A DNA stretch of 64,000 nucleotides, taken from Spongiactinospora rosea. GTDB taxonomy: Bacteria; Actinomycetota; Actinomycetes; Streptosporangiales; Streptosporangiaceae. The notes under the pieces are model-generated. The model ran no database searches, was not told the origin of the DNA, and worked only from the letters and a program-made list of their open reading frames with translations. The stretch is taken from contig NZ_QMEY01000003.1 in assembly GCF_003315795.1 (NCBI RefSeq), positions 620,001 through 684,000 of the forward strand. The letters are read 5' to 3'. Shown piece by piece: positions 18,013-26,584 of this stretch. A program made the translations under genes and the position numbers. The stretch's first letter is position 1; every line of letters starts with the position of its first letter.

Positions 18013-18501
18013 GTGACACGGATCGAGAGGGCCGGGCCGGACGACGCGGGGGAGATCCTGACCGTCCAGCGCGCCGCCTACGTGACCGAGGCCCAGCTCT
18101 ACGGCGACCCGTTCATCCCGCCGCTGGTGGAGTCGGTGCAGCAGATCCGCCACGCAGCGGACGCCGGGCTGATGCTGAAGGCGTCGGCGGGCTCCCGGAT
18201 CGTCGGCTCGGTGCGCGGCCTGCTCTCCGGGACCACCTGCCTGGTCGGCCGCCTGGTGGTGGTGCCGGACATGCAGGGCCGGGGCATCGGCGGCGGGCTG
18301 CTCGGCGCACTGCACGAACGGGCCGCCGAGGCGGCGGAGATCGCCGCGTTCGACCTGTTCACCGGCCATCTGTCGGAGACGAGCCTGCGCCTGTACCGGC
18401 GGCACGGCTACCGGGAGACCGGCAGGGAACGGGTCCATGACCATCTGACGCTCGTCCACATGCGCCGCCGGGCCGAGCCGGCCGGAGAGGGGCGGTCCTG
18501 A
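18013..18501 (+). CDS. GNAT-family N-acetyltransferase
   Basis: 162-residue acetyltransferase with the GNAT fold. The acetyl-CoA-binding motif is clear: [20 protein letters not shown] (Q/R-x-x-G-x-G/A) at about residues 78-97, and the C-terminal [13 protein letters not shown] fits motif B. The substrate cannot be read from sequence. The GTG start follows TAGGGT (18000-18005) by 7 bases, so the mRNA is probably leaderless. Its TGA shares one base with the coaE start (TGATG), so the two are co-translated. Confidence 0.88.
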   Translation: MTRIERAGPDDAGEILTVQRAAYVTEAQLYGDPFIPPLVESVQQIRHAADAGLMLKASAGSRIVGSVRGLLSGTTCLVGRLVVVPDMQGRGIGGGLLGALHERAAEAAEIAAFDLFTGHLSETSLRLYRRHGYRETGRERVHDHLTLVHMRRRAEPAGEGRS

Positions 18502-19100
18502 TGCTGAAGGTCGGACTCACCGGGGGGATCGGCTCGGGCAAGTCCGAGGTCGCGCGGATGCTGGCCCGCCAGGGCGCGGTCGTCATCGACGCCGACCAGG
18601 TCGCCAGGGAGGTCGTCGAACCCGGCACCGAGGGGCTGGCCCGCGTCGTGGCCGCCTTCGGCGAGGAGGTGCTGACGAAGGACGGGGCGCTGGACCGCGC
18701 CAGGCTCGGGTCGATCGTGTTCGCCGACTCCGCCAAGCTCGCCACGCTCAACGGCATCGTCCACCCGCTGGTCGGCACGCGGGTCGCCGAGTTGCAGGCC
18801 GCCGCCCCCGCCGACGCGATCGTGGTCTACGACGTGCCGCTGCTCGTGGAGAACGACCTCGCCTCGCAGTACGACTCGGTGATCGTGGTGGACGCCTCCG
18901 AGGAGATCAGGCTGGAGCGGCTGGTCCGCACCCGCGGCATGAGCGAGGCCGACGCCAAGGCCCGTATCGCCGCTCAGGCGTCCCGGGAGGCCCGGTTGGC
19001 GGTAGCGGACCACATCGTGCCCAACGAGGGCTCTGTGGCCGATCTGGAGGCCCGCACGGGGGATGTCTGGGCGGCGCTGCGCCGCCAGGCCGGACGCTGA
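18501..19100 (+). CDS. coaE: Dephospho-CoA kinase
   Basis: Last step of coenzyme A synthesis: phosphorylates the 3'-OH of dephospho-CoA using ATP. 199 residues, P-loop [12 protein letters not shown] at residues 5-16, [10 protein letters not shown] and the lid/CoA region [11 protein letters not shown], all family marks. The usual C-terminal UPF0157/GrpB-like extension of some actinobacterial CoaE proteins is absent. The stop codon lies inside a 16-bp tandem repeat (19088-19135). Confidence 0.95.
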   Translation: MLKVGLTGGIGSGKSEVARMLARQGAVVIDADQVAREVVEPGTEGLARVVAAFGEEVLTKDGALDRARLGSIVFADSAKLATLNGIVHPLVGTRVAELQAAAPADAIVVYDVPLLVENDLASQYDSVIVVDASEEIRLERLVRTRGMSEADAKARIAAQASREARLAVADHIVPNEGSVADLEARTGDVWAALRRQAGR

Positions 19101-19135
19101 GAGGGCCGGACGCTGAGAGGGCCGGACGCTGAGAG
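19088..19135. repeat. Three tandem 16-bp repeats across the coaE stop codon
   Basis: The unit GGCCGGACGCTGAGAG occurs three times in perfect tandem (19088-19103, 19104-19119, 19120-19135). The first copy contains the coaE TGA (19098-19100). A terminator follows directly. Confidence 0.9.
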
Positions 19136-19167
19136 GGCCCGGCGTACGGGCGTGCGCCGGGCCCTCT
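19132..19167. terminator. Bidirectional terminator between coaE and spoOM
   Basis: Perfect 13-bp stem: AGAGGGCCCGGCG (19132-19144) and its complement (19155-19167), 10-base loop, between convergent genes. Confidence 0.75.
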
Positions 19168-19177
19168 TCTCGTCAGG

Positions 19178-19951
19178 TCAGAACCAGCCGCGGCGGCGGG
19201 CCATGTTCTGCAGCGCGTTCTGCAGGGTCTGCTCCACCCCCGCCGGGTTGTCGCCGTAGCCGACGGTGAACCTGCTGTAGGTGTCACCGCCCGCCGACAG
19301 GAACCCGCCGCGGTTGTCGGCCTCCAAGATCACGTCCATCGCCTGCGGCCCCGCGATGAACGTCAGCTCCAGCTCGTTGAAGTGGCGCCGCCACTCGTGC
19401 CCCGCGTAGTACTCGATCTCCTGGAAGAACGGCATGCTGGAGCCGCGCAGCGTGCCGCGTTCCAGGTCGGCCTTCTTGAACCCGAACCCCATCCGGCTCA
19501 GGGCGCCGATCAGGTACTCCTGCGCCGGCAGCGGGTTGATGAACAGCGGGTCGAGGTCGCCCTTGTCCAGCGCCCCCGCCAGGGACAGCTCGGTGGCGAC
19601 GCCCAGGCGCATGCCGCGCAGCGGATGCCCGCCGATGGCGCTGATCGGCGTCTCCCACGGCACCTGGATCTCGAACGGCACCGACCTCGCGTTGCCCGCG
19701 GGCAGCTCCGACGGCCCCGCCACCGCCTGGTGCAGGAAGCTGTAGGTGGCGTTGTACTCGTTGTCGCCGCTCTCGACCTCGACCTTCGCGGTGAAGTCGA
19801 TGAAGATCCCGTCGATCCGCTGGTCGGCGGAGCCGCCGCGGAAGTTGACCTCCCCGCGGAGGATGTCGCCGGGACGGACGTTCGAGTCGTGCAGGACCGT
19901 GTCTACCTCGACACCCGCGCCGAACGCGGCCATCAGTTTGCGGAACACCAT
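19178..19951 (-). CDS. SpoOM-family arrestin-fold protein
   Basis: 257 residues. Matches the Spo0M/SpoOM family, whose members have an N-terminal arrestin-like beta-sandwich: MVFRKLMAAFGAGVEVDTVL at the start, then RPGDILRGEVNFRGG, and the later PLRGMRLGVATELSLAGALDKGDLDPL (cited in parts: GMRLGVATELS, KGDLDPLFINPLP). In Bacillus, Spo0M influences sporulation and cell division; the mechanism is unclear. Start ATG 19951 has GGAG 8 bases upstream; a longer frame to 20053 overlaps the preceding gene. Last gene of the SPFH-SPFH-SpoOM operon, so it may act with the membrane scaffold proteins. Confidence 0.88.
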   Translation of the reverse strand: MVFRKLMAAFGAGVEVDTVLHDSNVRPGDILRGEVNFRGGSADQRIDGIFIDFTAKVEVESGDNEYNATYSFLHQAVAGPSELPAGNARSVPFEIQVPWETPISAIGGHPLRGMRLGVATELSLAGALDKGDLDPLFINPLPAQEYLIGALSRMGFGFKKADLERGTLRGSSMPFFQEIEYYAGHEWRRHFNELELTFIAGPQAMDVILEADNRGGFLSAGGDTYSRFTVGYGDNPAGVEQTLQNALQNMARRRGWF

Positions 19952-20021
19952 CGGGACGTCTCCAGGTATGAAGTGACTCAGCAGGGGGTTGTCAGGTTCG
20001 GGGCGGATCCGCCGGTCCAGG

Positions 20022-21290
20022 TCAGGCGGACCTGGGGGGCGGCGGTTGTACAACGGGCGGCGGCAGGTGGCCGTTCCCTCCCGTGATCTTGGGGAGCATC
20101 TGCGCCAGCAGCAGCGTGGACAGCGCGGACGATTCGCCCGAGCCGGTCGCGGTCCTGACCACGAGCGGCTGCGGCGCGCTCTCGGCCAGCTTGGCGCCCA
20201 CCTCCAGGCGGCGCCTGGCCAGCTCGTACTGCAGCACCGCGCGGTTGTCGCGGTAGGACTCAGCCAGCCGGCGCTGCGCCTTGGCCTCGTTCTCGGCGGA
20301 GGTCAGCTCGGCCCGGCCGCGCGCCTCGATCTCCCACCGGACCCGCTGCGCCTCGGTCTCGTGCTCCTCCAGCATCCGCGCCACGTCCTTGCGCGCGGTG
20401 TTGTGGGCGGCCTTGACCTCGACGATCCGCGCGTCGCGGGTCTTCTTGGCCCGCTCGATCTCCATCAGCAGCGTGTCGATGCGGCGCTTCCTGGTCAGCT
20501 CCCACTCCCGCTCGTAGGCCGACAGCTCCTTGGCGACCTTCTCGCGGGTGGACAGGTGCTGCTGGTACTGGTCGGGGAGCTGCACGTCGGGGATGTTGCA
20601 GCCCATCACCCGCACGCCGTACCGGCCGAGCTGGCGGTTCAGCGCCTCCTGCATGTCGTTGACGTCCGAGCCGCGCAGGTCGTACGCGCGCTCGGTGTTG
20701 ACCCTGCGGCTGCGCTGGCGGATGGCGTCCTGGACGGCGCTGGACAGCACGAGGTCGAAGTTGCCCGCGCCGATCGTGCGGACGAAGGCGACCGGGTCCA
20801 CGATCCGGAACTTCAGGAAGAACTCGATGGCCTTCAGCGGCACGTTCTCGGCCGTTGGGCAGGCGGCGATGGGCGCGGTGTAGGGGATCTCGGTGGAGGT
20901 GTCCACGACCGCCTCGACCCGGTCCCAGGGCAGCCACAGGTAGTGGCGGCCGGGGTCGAGCGTGCCGGTGATCGCGCCCCACCTGCTGCGCACGCCGGTG
21001 GTGCCCTGCTCGATCTCGATGATCGCCCGCCGCCACATCCAGATGAGGCCGGTGACCAGGAAGAACGCGGCGCCGATCCAGGCGAGCAGGCCGACGATGG
21101 CGTAGTCGGCCAGCACCGCCGTACCGGCCAGGTAGACGGCCAGGAACATCAGGGTCATCCACGAGAACCCGCGCCGGTCCTTGGGGATCACGACGGGGAC
21201 GAGCTGGCCCTGCTCACCGCCGCGCAGCAGCTGGCGGATCTCCGACCAGGAGGCCAGCGATTCCTTGATCTTGGAGAAGTCGCGGTTCAT
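20022..21290 (-). CDS. SPFH/band 7 membrane scaffold protein (second of two)
   Basis: 422 residues. Two hydrophobic segments at about residues 43-85 (FLAVYLAGTAVLADYAIVGL, LAWIGAAFFLVTGLIWMW) are followed by an SPFH/band 7 domain (about 90-270; EQGTTGVRSRWGAITG, FFLKFRIVDPVAFVRTIG) and a charged coiled-coil helix (about 270-370), then a Pro-rich tail. Such proteins oligomerise on membranes and organise proteases or membrane domains. The start overlaps the first SPFH gene by 4 bases (ATGA). Related to, but clearly diverged from, its neighbour; not a recent duplicate. Confidence 0.85.
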   Translation of the reverse strand: MNRDFSKIKESLASWSEIRQLLRGGEQGQLVPVVIPKDRRGFSWMTLMFLAVYLAGTAVLADYAIVGLLAWIGAAFFLVTGLIWMWRRAIIEIEQGTTGVRSRWGAITGTLDPGRHYLWLPWDRVEAVVDTSTEIPYTAPIAACPTAENVPLKAIEFFLKFRIVDPVAFVRTIGAGNFDLVLSSAVQDAIRQRSRRVNTERAYDLRGSDVNDMQEALNRQLGRYGVRVMGCNIPDVQLPDQYQQHLSTREKVAKELSAYEREWELTRKRRIDTLLMEIERAKKTRDARIVEVKAAHNTARKDVARMLEEHETEAQRVRWEIEARGRAELTSAENEAKAQRRLAESYRDNRAVLQYELARRRLEVGAKLAESAPQPLVVRTATGSGESSALSTLLLAQMLPKITGGNGHLPPPVVQPPPPRSA

Positions 21291-22942
21291 CGGGTCTCCC
21301 CAGGAGTGAAGGGCGGCTCCTCGCGGGGCGCGGGCTGCGCGCTGATCGCGTGCCGTCCGGTGGGCTCGGGCGCGGGGGGCGGCGCGGGGGCCTGCGCGGG
21401 CTCGGCGTGTACGGCGGGGGCCCCCGCCGCGAGCAGCGCGGCGATCTCGGACTCCCGCTCCGCGACCCGCTGCCCGATCTCGCCCAGCCGGGCGCGGATC
21501 GCGGCCATGTCCTCACCGGAGAACAGCGTCGCGTCCTTGCCGCCGACCAGCTGCCTGGCCAGTGCCAGGAAGTCGATGTCGGCGCCGTCGCCCACCTGGA
21601 TCACCTGGGGCAGCCGGGCGGCCACGCCCTCCAGCTTGTCCAGCAGGTCGGTCTGGAAGCGGTAGTCCAGGATCTCGGGGGCCTCGGCCGCCGAGAGTGC
21701 CCGGATGTCCAGGGCCTGGGCCTCCAGCAGCGCGGCGTTGGCGTTCGCGGTGCTCTCGGCCTCCACCAGGCGCTGCCGCGCCTGCGCCTTGGCCTGGTGG
21801 GAGGCACGTTCCAACGCGGTGTCCATCTGCGCCTGGTACCCGGCGATCTCCGCGTGGATGGCCGACAGCGTCTCCTGCAGACCGGCCAGCTCCTTGGTCA
21901 GGTCGCCCTCGTTCTGCTCCTTGCGGAGCTGCAGCTCGTACTCGTAGGTGTAGGCCTCCTTGGCCACCCTGACCATCTCGGGGGCGGCCAGGTCCATCCG
22001 GTACTCCTGGCTGGACGGCTCGGCGTGGGTGATGTTCACGTCCGTCAGCCGTACGGCGGGCAGGAACTGCTGGTTCAGGTTGTCCAGCATGCCGACGGTG
22101 CTCTCCCCGACGAGGTCGTAGATGTCCTCGGCGCGCTGGGCGTAGATCAGGCTGCGGGTGACCTCGCTGATCGCGTTCTGGAGCTTGGCCTGGAAGCCGG
22201 TCACCGAGCCGAGCACGAAGATGAACTCGGCCGGGTCCTCGATCCGGAACTGCAGGAACAGGTCCACGCTGGCCTTGACGCCCTGCTGGGTCGGGGCCTC
22301 GCGGATGGGGGCGTTGAACGGGTACTCACGCGTGGTGTTGACGATGTAGCTGACCCGCTTCCACGGGTTGAACAGCGTCACCCGGCCCGGTTCGGCGATC
22401 TGGACCAGCTTGCCGAACTTGGTGATGAGCGCGCGGCACCCCTCCGGCACCATGACCACGCTCCTGCGCCACCACAGGAACGCGGCGGCCAGTACCAGCA
22501 CCGCCCAGTAGTGCGGGCCGAACAGCACCGCCGTCCCGATGGGCAGGCCGCTGACCACCAGCCCGACCAGGCCGAGCCCGGCGAGCGCCACCAGCGGGAT
22601 GATCGCCTTGGCGGTCCCGGACTTCGGCATGATCACCGGCGAGATGACGTGCGCGGGCTCGCCGTTCGGGCCCTTGCCGGCGAAGCTGCGGTTGACGATC
22701 TCGCTCGCCTCGTTCAGCGACGCCGACCTCGCCTCGATCAGCGTGCCGAGCGAGCCTGCGTGGTCACGGGCGGCGAGGAAGTCGTCCGGGTTCAGGTGGA
22801 AACCTGCTCCCCTGTCGCCGGGTAGCTGCCCGGCGAGTTCGTCGATGGCCTGCCCGACCGCGCCGCGCAGATCACCACCCTCGGCGACTCGCTGGGCAAC
22901 GCCCCTCGCCTTGTCGATGACCGCCTGTCGTGGACGGGCCAT
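21287..22942 (-). CDS. SPFH/band 7 membrane scaffold protein (first of two)
   Basis: 551 residues. A cytoplasmic-looking N-terminal region of about 100 residues (with GDRGAGFHLNPDDFLAARDH) precedes a hydrophobic pair (about 113-155), an SPFH domain (about 160-340; VPEGCRALITKFGKLVQIAE, LFLQFRIEDPAEFIFVLG), a long coiled coil (about 340-460) and a Pro/Ala-rich tail. Start ATG 22942 has GGAGG 8 bases upstream. First gene of the operon. The 100-residue N-terminal domain is unlike standard flotillin or stomatin, and I do not recognise it. Confidence 0.85.
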   Translation of the reverse strand: MARPRQAVIDKARGVAQRVAEGGDLRGAVGQAIDELAGQLPGDRGAGFHLNPDDFLAARDHAGSLGTLIEARSASLNEASEIVNRSFAGKGPNGEPAHVISPVIMPKSGTAKAIIPLVALAGLGLVGLVVSGLPIGTAVLFGPHYWAVLVLAAAFLWWRRSVVMVPEGCRALITKFGKLVQIAEPGRVTLFNPWKRVSYIVNTTREYPFNAPIREAPTQQGVKASVDLFLQFRIEDPAEFIFVLGSVTGFQAKLQNAISEVTRSLIYAQRAEDIYDLVGESTVGMLDNLNQQFLPAVRLTDVNITHAEPSSQEYRMDLAAPEMVRVAKEAYTYEYELQLRKEQNEGDLTKELAGLQETLSAIHAEIAGYQAQMDTALERASHQAKAQARQRLVEAESTANANAALLEAQALDIRALSAAEAPEILDYRFQTDLLDKLEGVAARLPQVIQVGDGADIDFLALARQLVGGKDATLFSGEDMAAIRARLGEIGQRVAERESEIAALLAAGAPAVHAEPAQAPAPPPAPEPTGRHAISAQPAPREEPPFTPGETR

Positions 22943-22979
22943 CCATCACACCTCCGGGTTGTCACGCGCGGTGAGCGCA

Positions 22980-23021
22980 GAACTATGTGGAGTTCCGGAT
23001 ATATCACGGCATGTAGTGATA
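22980..23021. promoter_or_regulatory. Two inverted repeats upstream of the SPFH operon
   Basis: TATCAC (23002-23007) and GTGATA (23016-23021) form a 6-bp inverted repeat with an 8-base spacer; GAACT (22980-22984) and AGTTC (22991-22995) form a second. Both lie between a possible promoter and the first SPFH gene, so they are candidate operator sites. The regulator is unknown. Confidence 0.4.
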
Positions 23022-23202
23022 GACACACCGTTGCTGCCGGACAGTTAAGAGAACGACGCTTGCGATCGGCTTGACATCGGATTGATCGTTGTCACCGATG
23101 CTGCGTCTGTGTGATGAACGCAGGTCACCCGAGGTGACGGGGGCCGCCACGGCGCTCCCGGCGGCGATCGGGAGGCGGGCCGTTTCTGTCGGTGGGGCCG
23201 CC

Positions 23203-23208
23203 TACAGT
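23203..23208 (+). promoter_or_regulatory. -10 element of leaderless uvrB
   Basis: TACAGT ends 7 bases before the in-frame GTG at 23216. No Shine-Dalgarno and no recognisable LexA box is near. Confidence 0.5.
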
Positions 23209-23215
23209 GGAGTGC

Positions 23216-25321
23216 GTGAGGCCAGTTACAGATCTGCAGCGCAGTGTGGCGCCGTTCAAGGTCGTCACCGAAATGACGCCGTCCGGTGACCAGCCCCAGG
23301 CGATCTCCGAGCTCACGGCCCGGATCACCGGCGGGGAGAAGGACAGCGTGCTCCTGGGCGCGACCGGCACCGGCAAGACCGCCTCCATCGCGTGGCTGAT
23401 CGAGCGCGTGCAGCGGCCCACCCTGGTGATGCAGCCCAACAAGACCCTGGCCGCGCAGTTCGCCAACGAGCTGCGCGAGATGATGCCGGGCAACGCCGTC
23501 GAATACTTCGTCTCCTACTACGACTACTACCAGCCCGAGGCGTACGTCCCGCAGAGCGACACCTACATCGAGAAGGACTCCTCGATCAACGAGGAGGTCG
23601 AGCGGCTGCGCCACTCGGCGACCAACTCGCTGCTCACCCGCCGCGACACCGTCGTGGTCGCCTCCGTCTCCTGCATCTACGGCCTGGGCACCCCGCAGGA
23701 ATACGTCGATCGGATGCTCCGGCTCAAGGTCGGCCAGGAGATCGAGCGCGACCGGCTGCTGCGCCGCCTGGTCGACATGCAGTACGCCCGAAACGACCTG
23801 GCCTTCACCCGGGGCACCTTCCGCGTGCGCGGCGACACCATCGAGATCATCCCCCAGTACGAAGAGCTGGCCGTCCGCATCGAGATGTTCGGCGACGAGA
23901 TCGAGAAGCTGGCCACCCTGCACCCGCTCACCGGCGAGGTGATCACCGAGGACGCCGAGCTGTACATCTTCCCGGCCTCCCACTACGTGGCGGGCCCGGA
24001 GCGGATGGAGCGGGCGATCGCCGGCATCGAGCGGGAGCTGGCGGTCCGCCTTGAGCAGTTCGAGCAGCAGGGCAAGCTGCTGGAGGCCCAGCGGCTGCGC
24101 ATGCGCACGACCTACGACATCGAGATGATGCGCCAGATCGGCACCTGCGCCGGCATCGAGAACTACTCGCGCCACATCGACGGCCGCGAGGCCGGGTCGG
24201 CGCCCAACACCCTGCTCGACTACTTCCCCGAAGACTTCATGCTGGTCCTGGACGAGTCCCACCAGACCGTCCCGCAGGTCGGCGCGATGTACGAAGGCGA
24301 CGCCTCCCGCAAGCGCACCCTGGTCGACCACGGCTTCCGGCTCCCCTCGGCGCTGGACAACCGGCCGCTGAAGTGGGAGGAGTTCCTCGACCGCATCGGC
24401 CAGACGATCTACCTGTCGGCCACCCCCGGCTCCTACGAGCTGGGCCGGGTCAAGGGCGACGTCGTGGAGCAGGTGATCCGCCCCACCGGCCTGATCGACC
24501 CCGAGGTCGTCGTCAAGCCCACCAAGGGGCAGATCGACGACCTGGTCCACGAGATCCGCGAGCGCGCCGACCGCGACGAGCGCGTCCTGGTCACCACGCT
24601 CACCAAGAAGATGGCCGAAGACCTCACCGACTACCTGCTTGAGCTGGGCATCCGGGTCCGCTACCTGCACAGCGAGGTCGACACGCTGCGCCGGGTGGAG
24701 CTGCTGCGCGAGCTGCGGCTCGGCGAGTTCGACGTGCTGGTGGGCATCAACCTGCTGCGCGAGGGCCTCGACCTGCCCGAGGTGTCGCTGGTCTGCATCC
24801 TCGACGCCGACAAGGAGGGCTTCCTGCGCTCGGAGACCTCGCTGATCCAGACCATCGGCCGGGCGGCCAGAAACGTCTCCGGCCAGGTCCACATGTACGC
24901 CGACACGGTGACCCCCTCGATGCAGCGCGCGATCGAGGAGACCAACCGCCGCCGGGAGAAGCAGGTCGCCTACAACACCGCCAACGGCATCGACCCGCAG
25001 CCGCTGCGCAAGAAGATCGCCGACATCCTCGACCAGCTCACCCGCGAAGACGCCGACACCGACCAGCTCCTCGGCGGCGGCCGCCGGCAAAGCCGCGGCA
25101 AGGCCCCCGTCCCGGGCCTGTCCCGCCAGGCCGGCCAGCACGCCAAGGCCATCGCCGGCGAGATGCCCCGCGCACAGCTGGAGTCGCTGATCGAGTCCCT
25201 GACCGACCAGATGCACCAGGCCGCCGCCGACCTCCAGTTCGAGGTCGCCGCCCGCCTCCGCGACGAGATCAAGGAGCTCAAACGCGAGGTCCGCGACATG
25301 CAGGAGGCCGGCGTCTCCTGA
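23216..25321 (+). CDS. uvrB: Excinuclease ABC subunit B
   Basis: DNA-damage-verifying helicase of nucleotide excision repair. 701 residues. Motif [14 protein letters not shown], the beta-hairpin region [20 protein letters not shown] (20 residues), DESH box LVLDESHQ, helicase motifs IV-VI (for example [28 protein letters not shown]), and the C-terminal UVR motif (about 660-695: [20 protein letters not shown]) that binds UvrC. GTG 23216 rather than the codon at 23192 is chosen because a -10 lies 7 bases upstream of it and [16 protein letters not shown] is the typical beginning. Confidence 0.97.
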   Translation: MRPVTDLQRSVAPFKVVTEMTPSGDQPQAISELTARITGGEKDSVLLGATGTGKTASIAWLIERVQRPTLVMQPNKTLAAQFANELREMMPGNAVEYFVSYYDYYQPEAYVPQSDTYIEKDSSINEEVERLRHSATNSLLTRRDTVVVASVSCIYGLGTPQEYVDRMLRLKVGQEIERDRLLRRLVDMQYARNDLAFTRGTFRVRGDTIEIIPQYEELAVRIEMFGDEIEKLATLHPLTGEVITEDAELYIFPASHYVAGPERMERAIAGIERELAVRLEQFEQQGKLLEAQRLRMRTTYDIEMMRQIGTCAGIENYSRHIDGREAGSAPNTLLDYFPEDFMLVLDESHQTVPQVGAMYEGDASRKRTLVDHGFRLPSALDNRPLKWEEFLDRIGQTIYLSATPGSYELGRVKGDVVEQVIRPTGLIDPEVVVKPTKGQIDDLVHEIRERADRDERVLVTTLTKKMAEDLTDYLLELGIRVRYLHSEVDTLRRVELLRELRLGEFDVLVGINLLREGLDLPEVSLVCILDADKEGFLRSETSLIQTIGRAARNVSGQVHMYADTVTPSMQRAIEETNRRREKQVAYNTANGIDPQPLRKKIADILDQLTREDADTDQLLGGGRRQSRGKAPVPGLSRQAGQHAKAIAGEMPRAQLESLIESLTDQMHQAAADLQFEVAARLRDEIKELKREVRDMQEAGVS

Positions 25322-25975
25322 CCCTTCCTTCACCCGAACTCCAATGCGCCGACCGGCGCCCCCGGCGGTCGGCTCGTTGCGGGGAACGCCTGCTGCCTTG
25401 CCCGCTCATCGTCGTGGCCGGTGATCGGCGGACGGAGGGTGTCGAACTTCGGCGTACGAGTCTGGTCATCCGAGCAGTCGGTCCGGCGGCGTCGGCCGGT
25501 GGGATGTTTCGGTTCGGTGGGCGGTTCGTTGCTCGGGCGCGGTTGCTTTCGTGTGCCGGGTCTGGTTTTGAGGGGAACGGCTGCTGCGTTGCCTGTCATT
25601 GAGCCTGAGTCGTGGCGGGCGGACGGAGGGGGCCGATCTTCGCCCCGCCGTACTCCGGCGCACCGGCCCGTACCGTGGCCGCCGCCCACGATCGGCGGTG
25701 GCCCACGTGGCGGGGCATTGAGCCTGAGTCGTGGCGGGCGGACGGAGGGGGCCGATCTTCGCCCCGCCGTACTCCGGCGCACCGGCCCGTACCGTGGCCG
25801 CCGCCCACGATCGGCGGTGGCCCACGTGGCGGGGCATTGAGCCTGAGTCGTGGCGGGCGGGGAGTGGTGATCCTCGCTCCGACGTACTTCGGCGTACTCG
25901 CCTGTACGGTGGCCATCGCCCTGGCCCATTGGGCTCGGTTGGTGGGGTCGGTGTTCGCCTTGTGGGGCTGGGGGA
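25322..25975. other. Non-coding region with a tandem repeat array
   Basis: 654 bases between uvrB and the TetR gene. Frames are open on both strands only because of high GC content; none resembles a protein. Most of it consists of the 119-bp repeat described separately, plus degenerate copies on both sides. Confidence 0.6.
25597..25930. repeat. 119-bp tandem repeat, two perfect copies plus degenerate copies
   Basis: Copy 1 is 25597-25715 and copy 2 is 25716-25834, identical base for base; both begin CATTGAGCCTGAGTCGTGG. A third copy from 25835 matches for about 27 bases then drifts. A degenerate copy lies before the array (about 25385-25480, GGCGGACGGAGGGTGTCGAA). 119 is not a multiple of three, so the array is not a coding repeat. 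There are no terminal inverted repeats and no spacers. Confidence 0.9.
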
Positions 25976-26575
25976 CTAGGGCTCCAGGGGGTGGCTGAGC
26001 AGGGGGATCATCACTTCGTCGACGATCTCGGTGATCACTTCGTCTGTTATGGGGACGCCGTAGAAGAGGAAGTGGCTGCGTAGCAGGGCCTGGCCGGTTT
26101 CGATGCGGCGTTGGGTGACGGCTGAGGCCGGGATCTCGCCGCGCTGGACCGCGCGGAGGGCGATTTCGCGCATGGCCTTGCGGCCCAGGCCGAGGGAGTG
26201 GCCGCGGAGTTCTTCGAGGCGGGCCTGGTCGCGCAGGGCGTCGCTGAGCAGGCCGCGGACTATCTCGCCGCCCGGTCCCGCCAGCAGGTCGGCGGTGCCG
26301 CGCAGCACCGCAAGCAGGTCGCCGCGCAGGGAGCCGGTGTCCGGGGGCAGGCCGTGGTCCGGCATCAGGCGATGGACGGCCTCGACGATCAGCTCCATCC
26401 GGCTCGACCAGCGCCGGTAGAGGGAGGCCTTGCCGGTCTTGGCGCGTTCGGCGATCCGCTCCATGGTCATTTTGGCGTACCCGACCTCGGCCAGCTCCTC
26501 CAGCGTCGCCTGGAAGATCGCGGTGTTCAGCGCGTCGCCGCGGCGGCGGGGGAGTCGGCGATGGTCGGCGGCCAT
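25976..26575 (-). CDS. TetR-family transcriptional regulator
   Basis: 199 residues. N-terminal helix-turn-helix at about residues 15-60 (NTAIFQATLEELAEVGYAK, MERIAERAKTGKASLYRRW) and a C-terminal ligand/dimerisation domain of the TetR_C type (TGQALLRSHFLFYG). It follows the PEP-utilising enzyme by 9 bases on the same strand and therefore shares the promoter carrying the palindrome at 29023-29045. Autorepression and control of the enzyme by this protein are the simplest reading. Ligand unknown. Confidence 0.9.
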   Translation of the reverse strand: MAADHRRLPRRRGDALNTAIFQATLEELAEVGYAKMTMERIAERAKTGKASLYRRWSSRMELIVEAVHRLMPDHGLPPDTGSLRGDLLAVLRGTADLLAGPGGEIVRGLLSDALRDQARLEELRGHSLGLGRKAMREIALRAVQRGEIPASAVTQRRIETGQALLRSHFLFYGVPITDEVITEIVDEVMIPLLSHPLEP

Positions 26576-26584
26576 GAGCAGATC

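Noticed and set aside
25597..25930. Insertion sequence or CRISPR at the 119-bp repeats
   Set aside because: No transposase, no inverted ends, no spacers between units.
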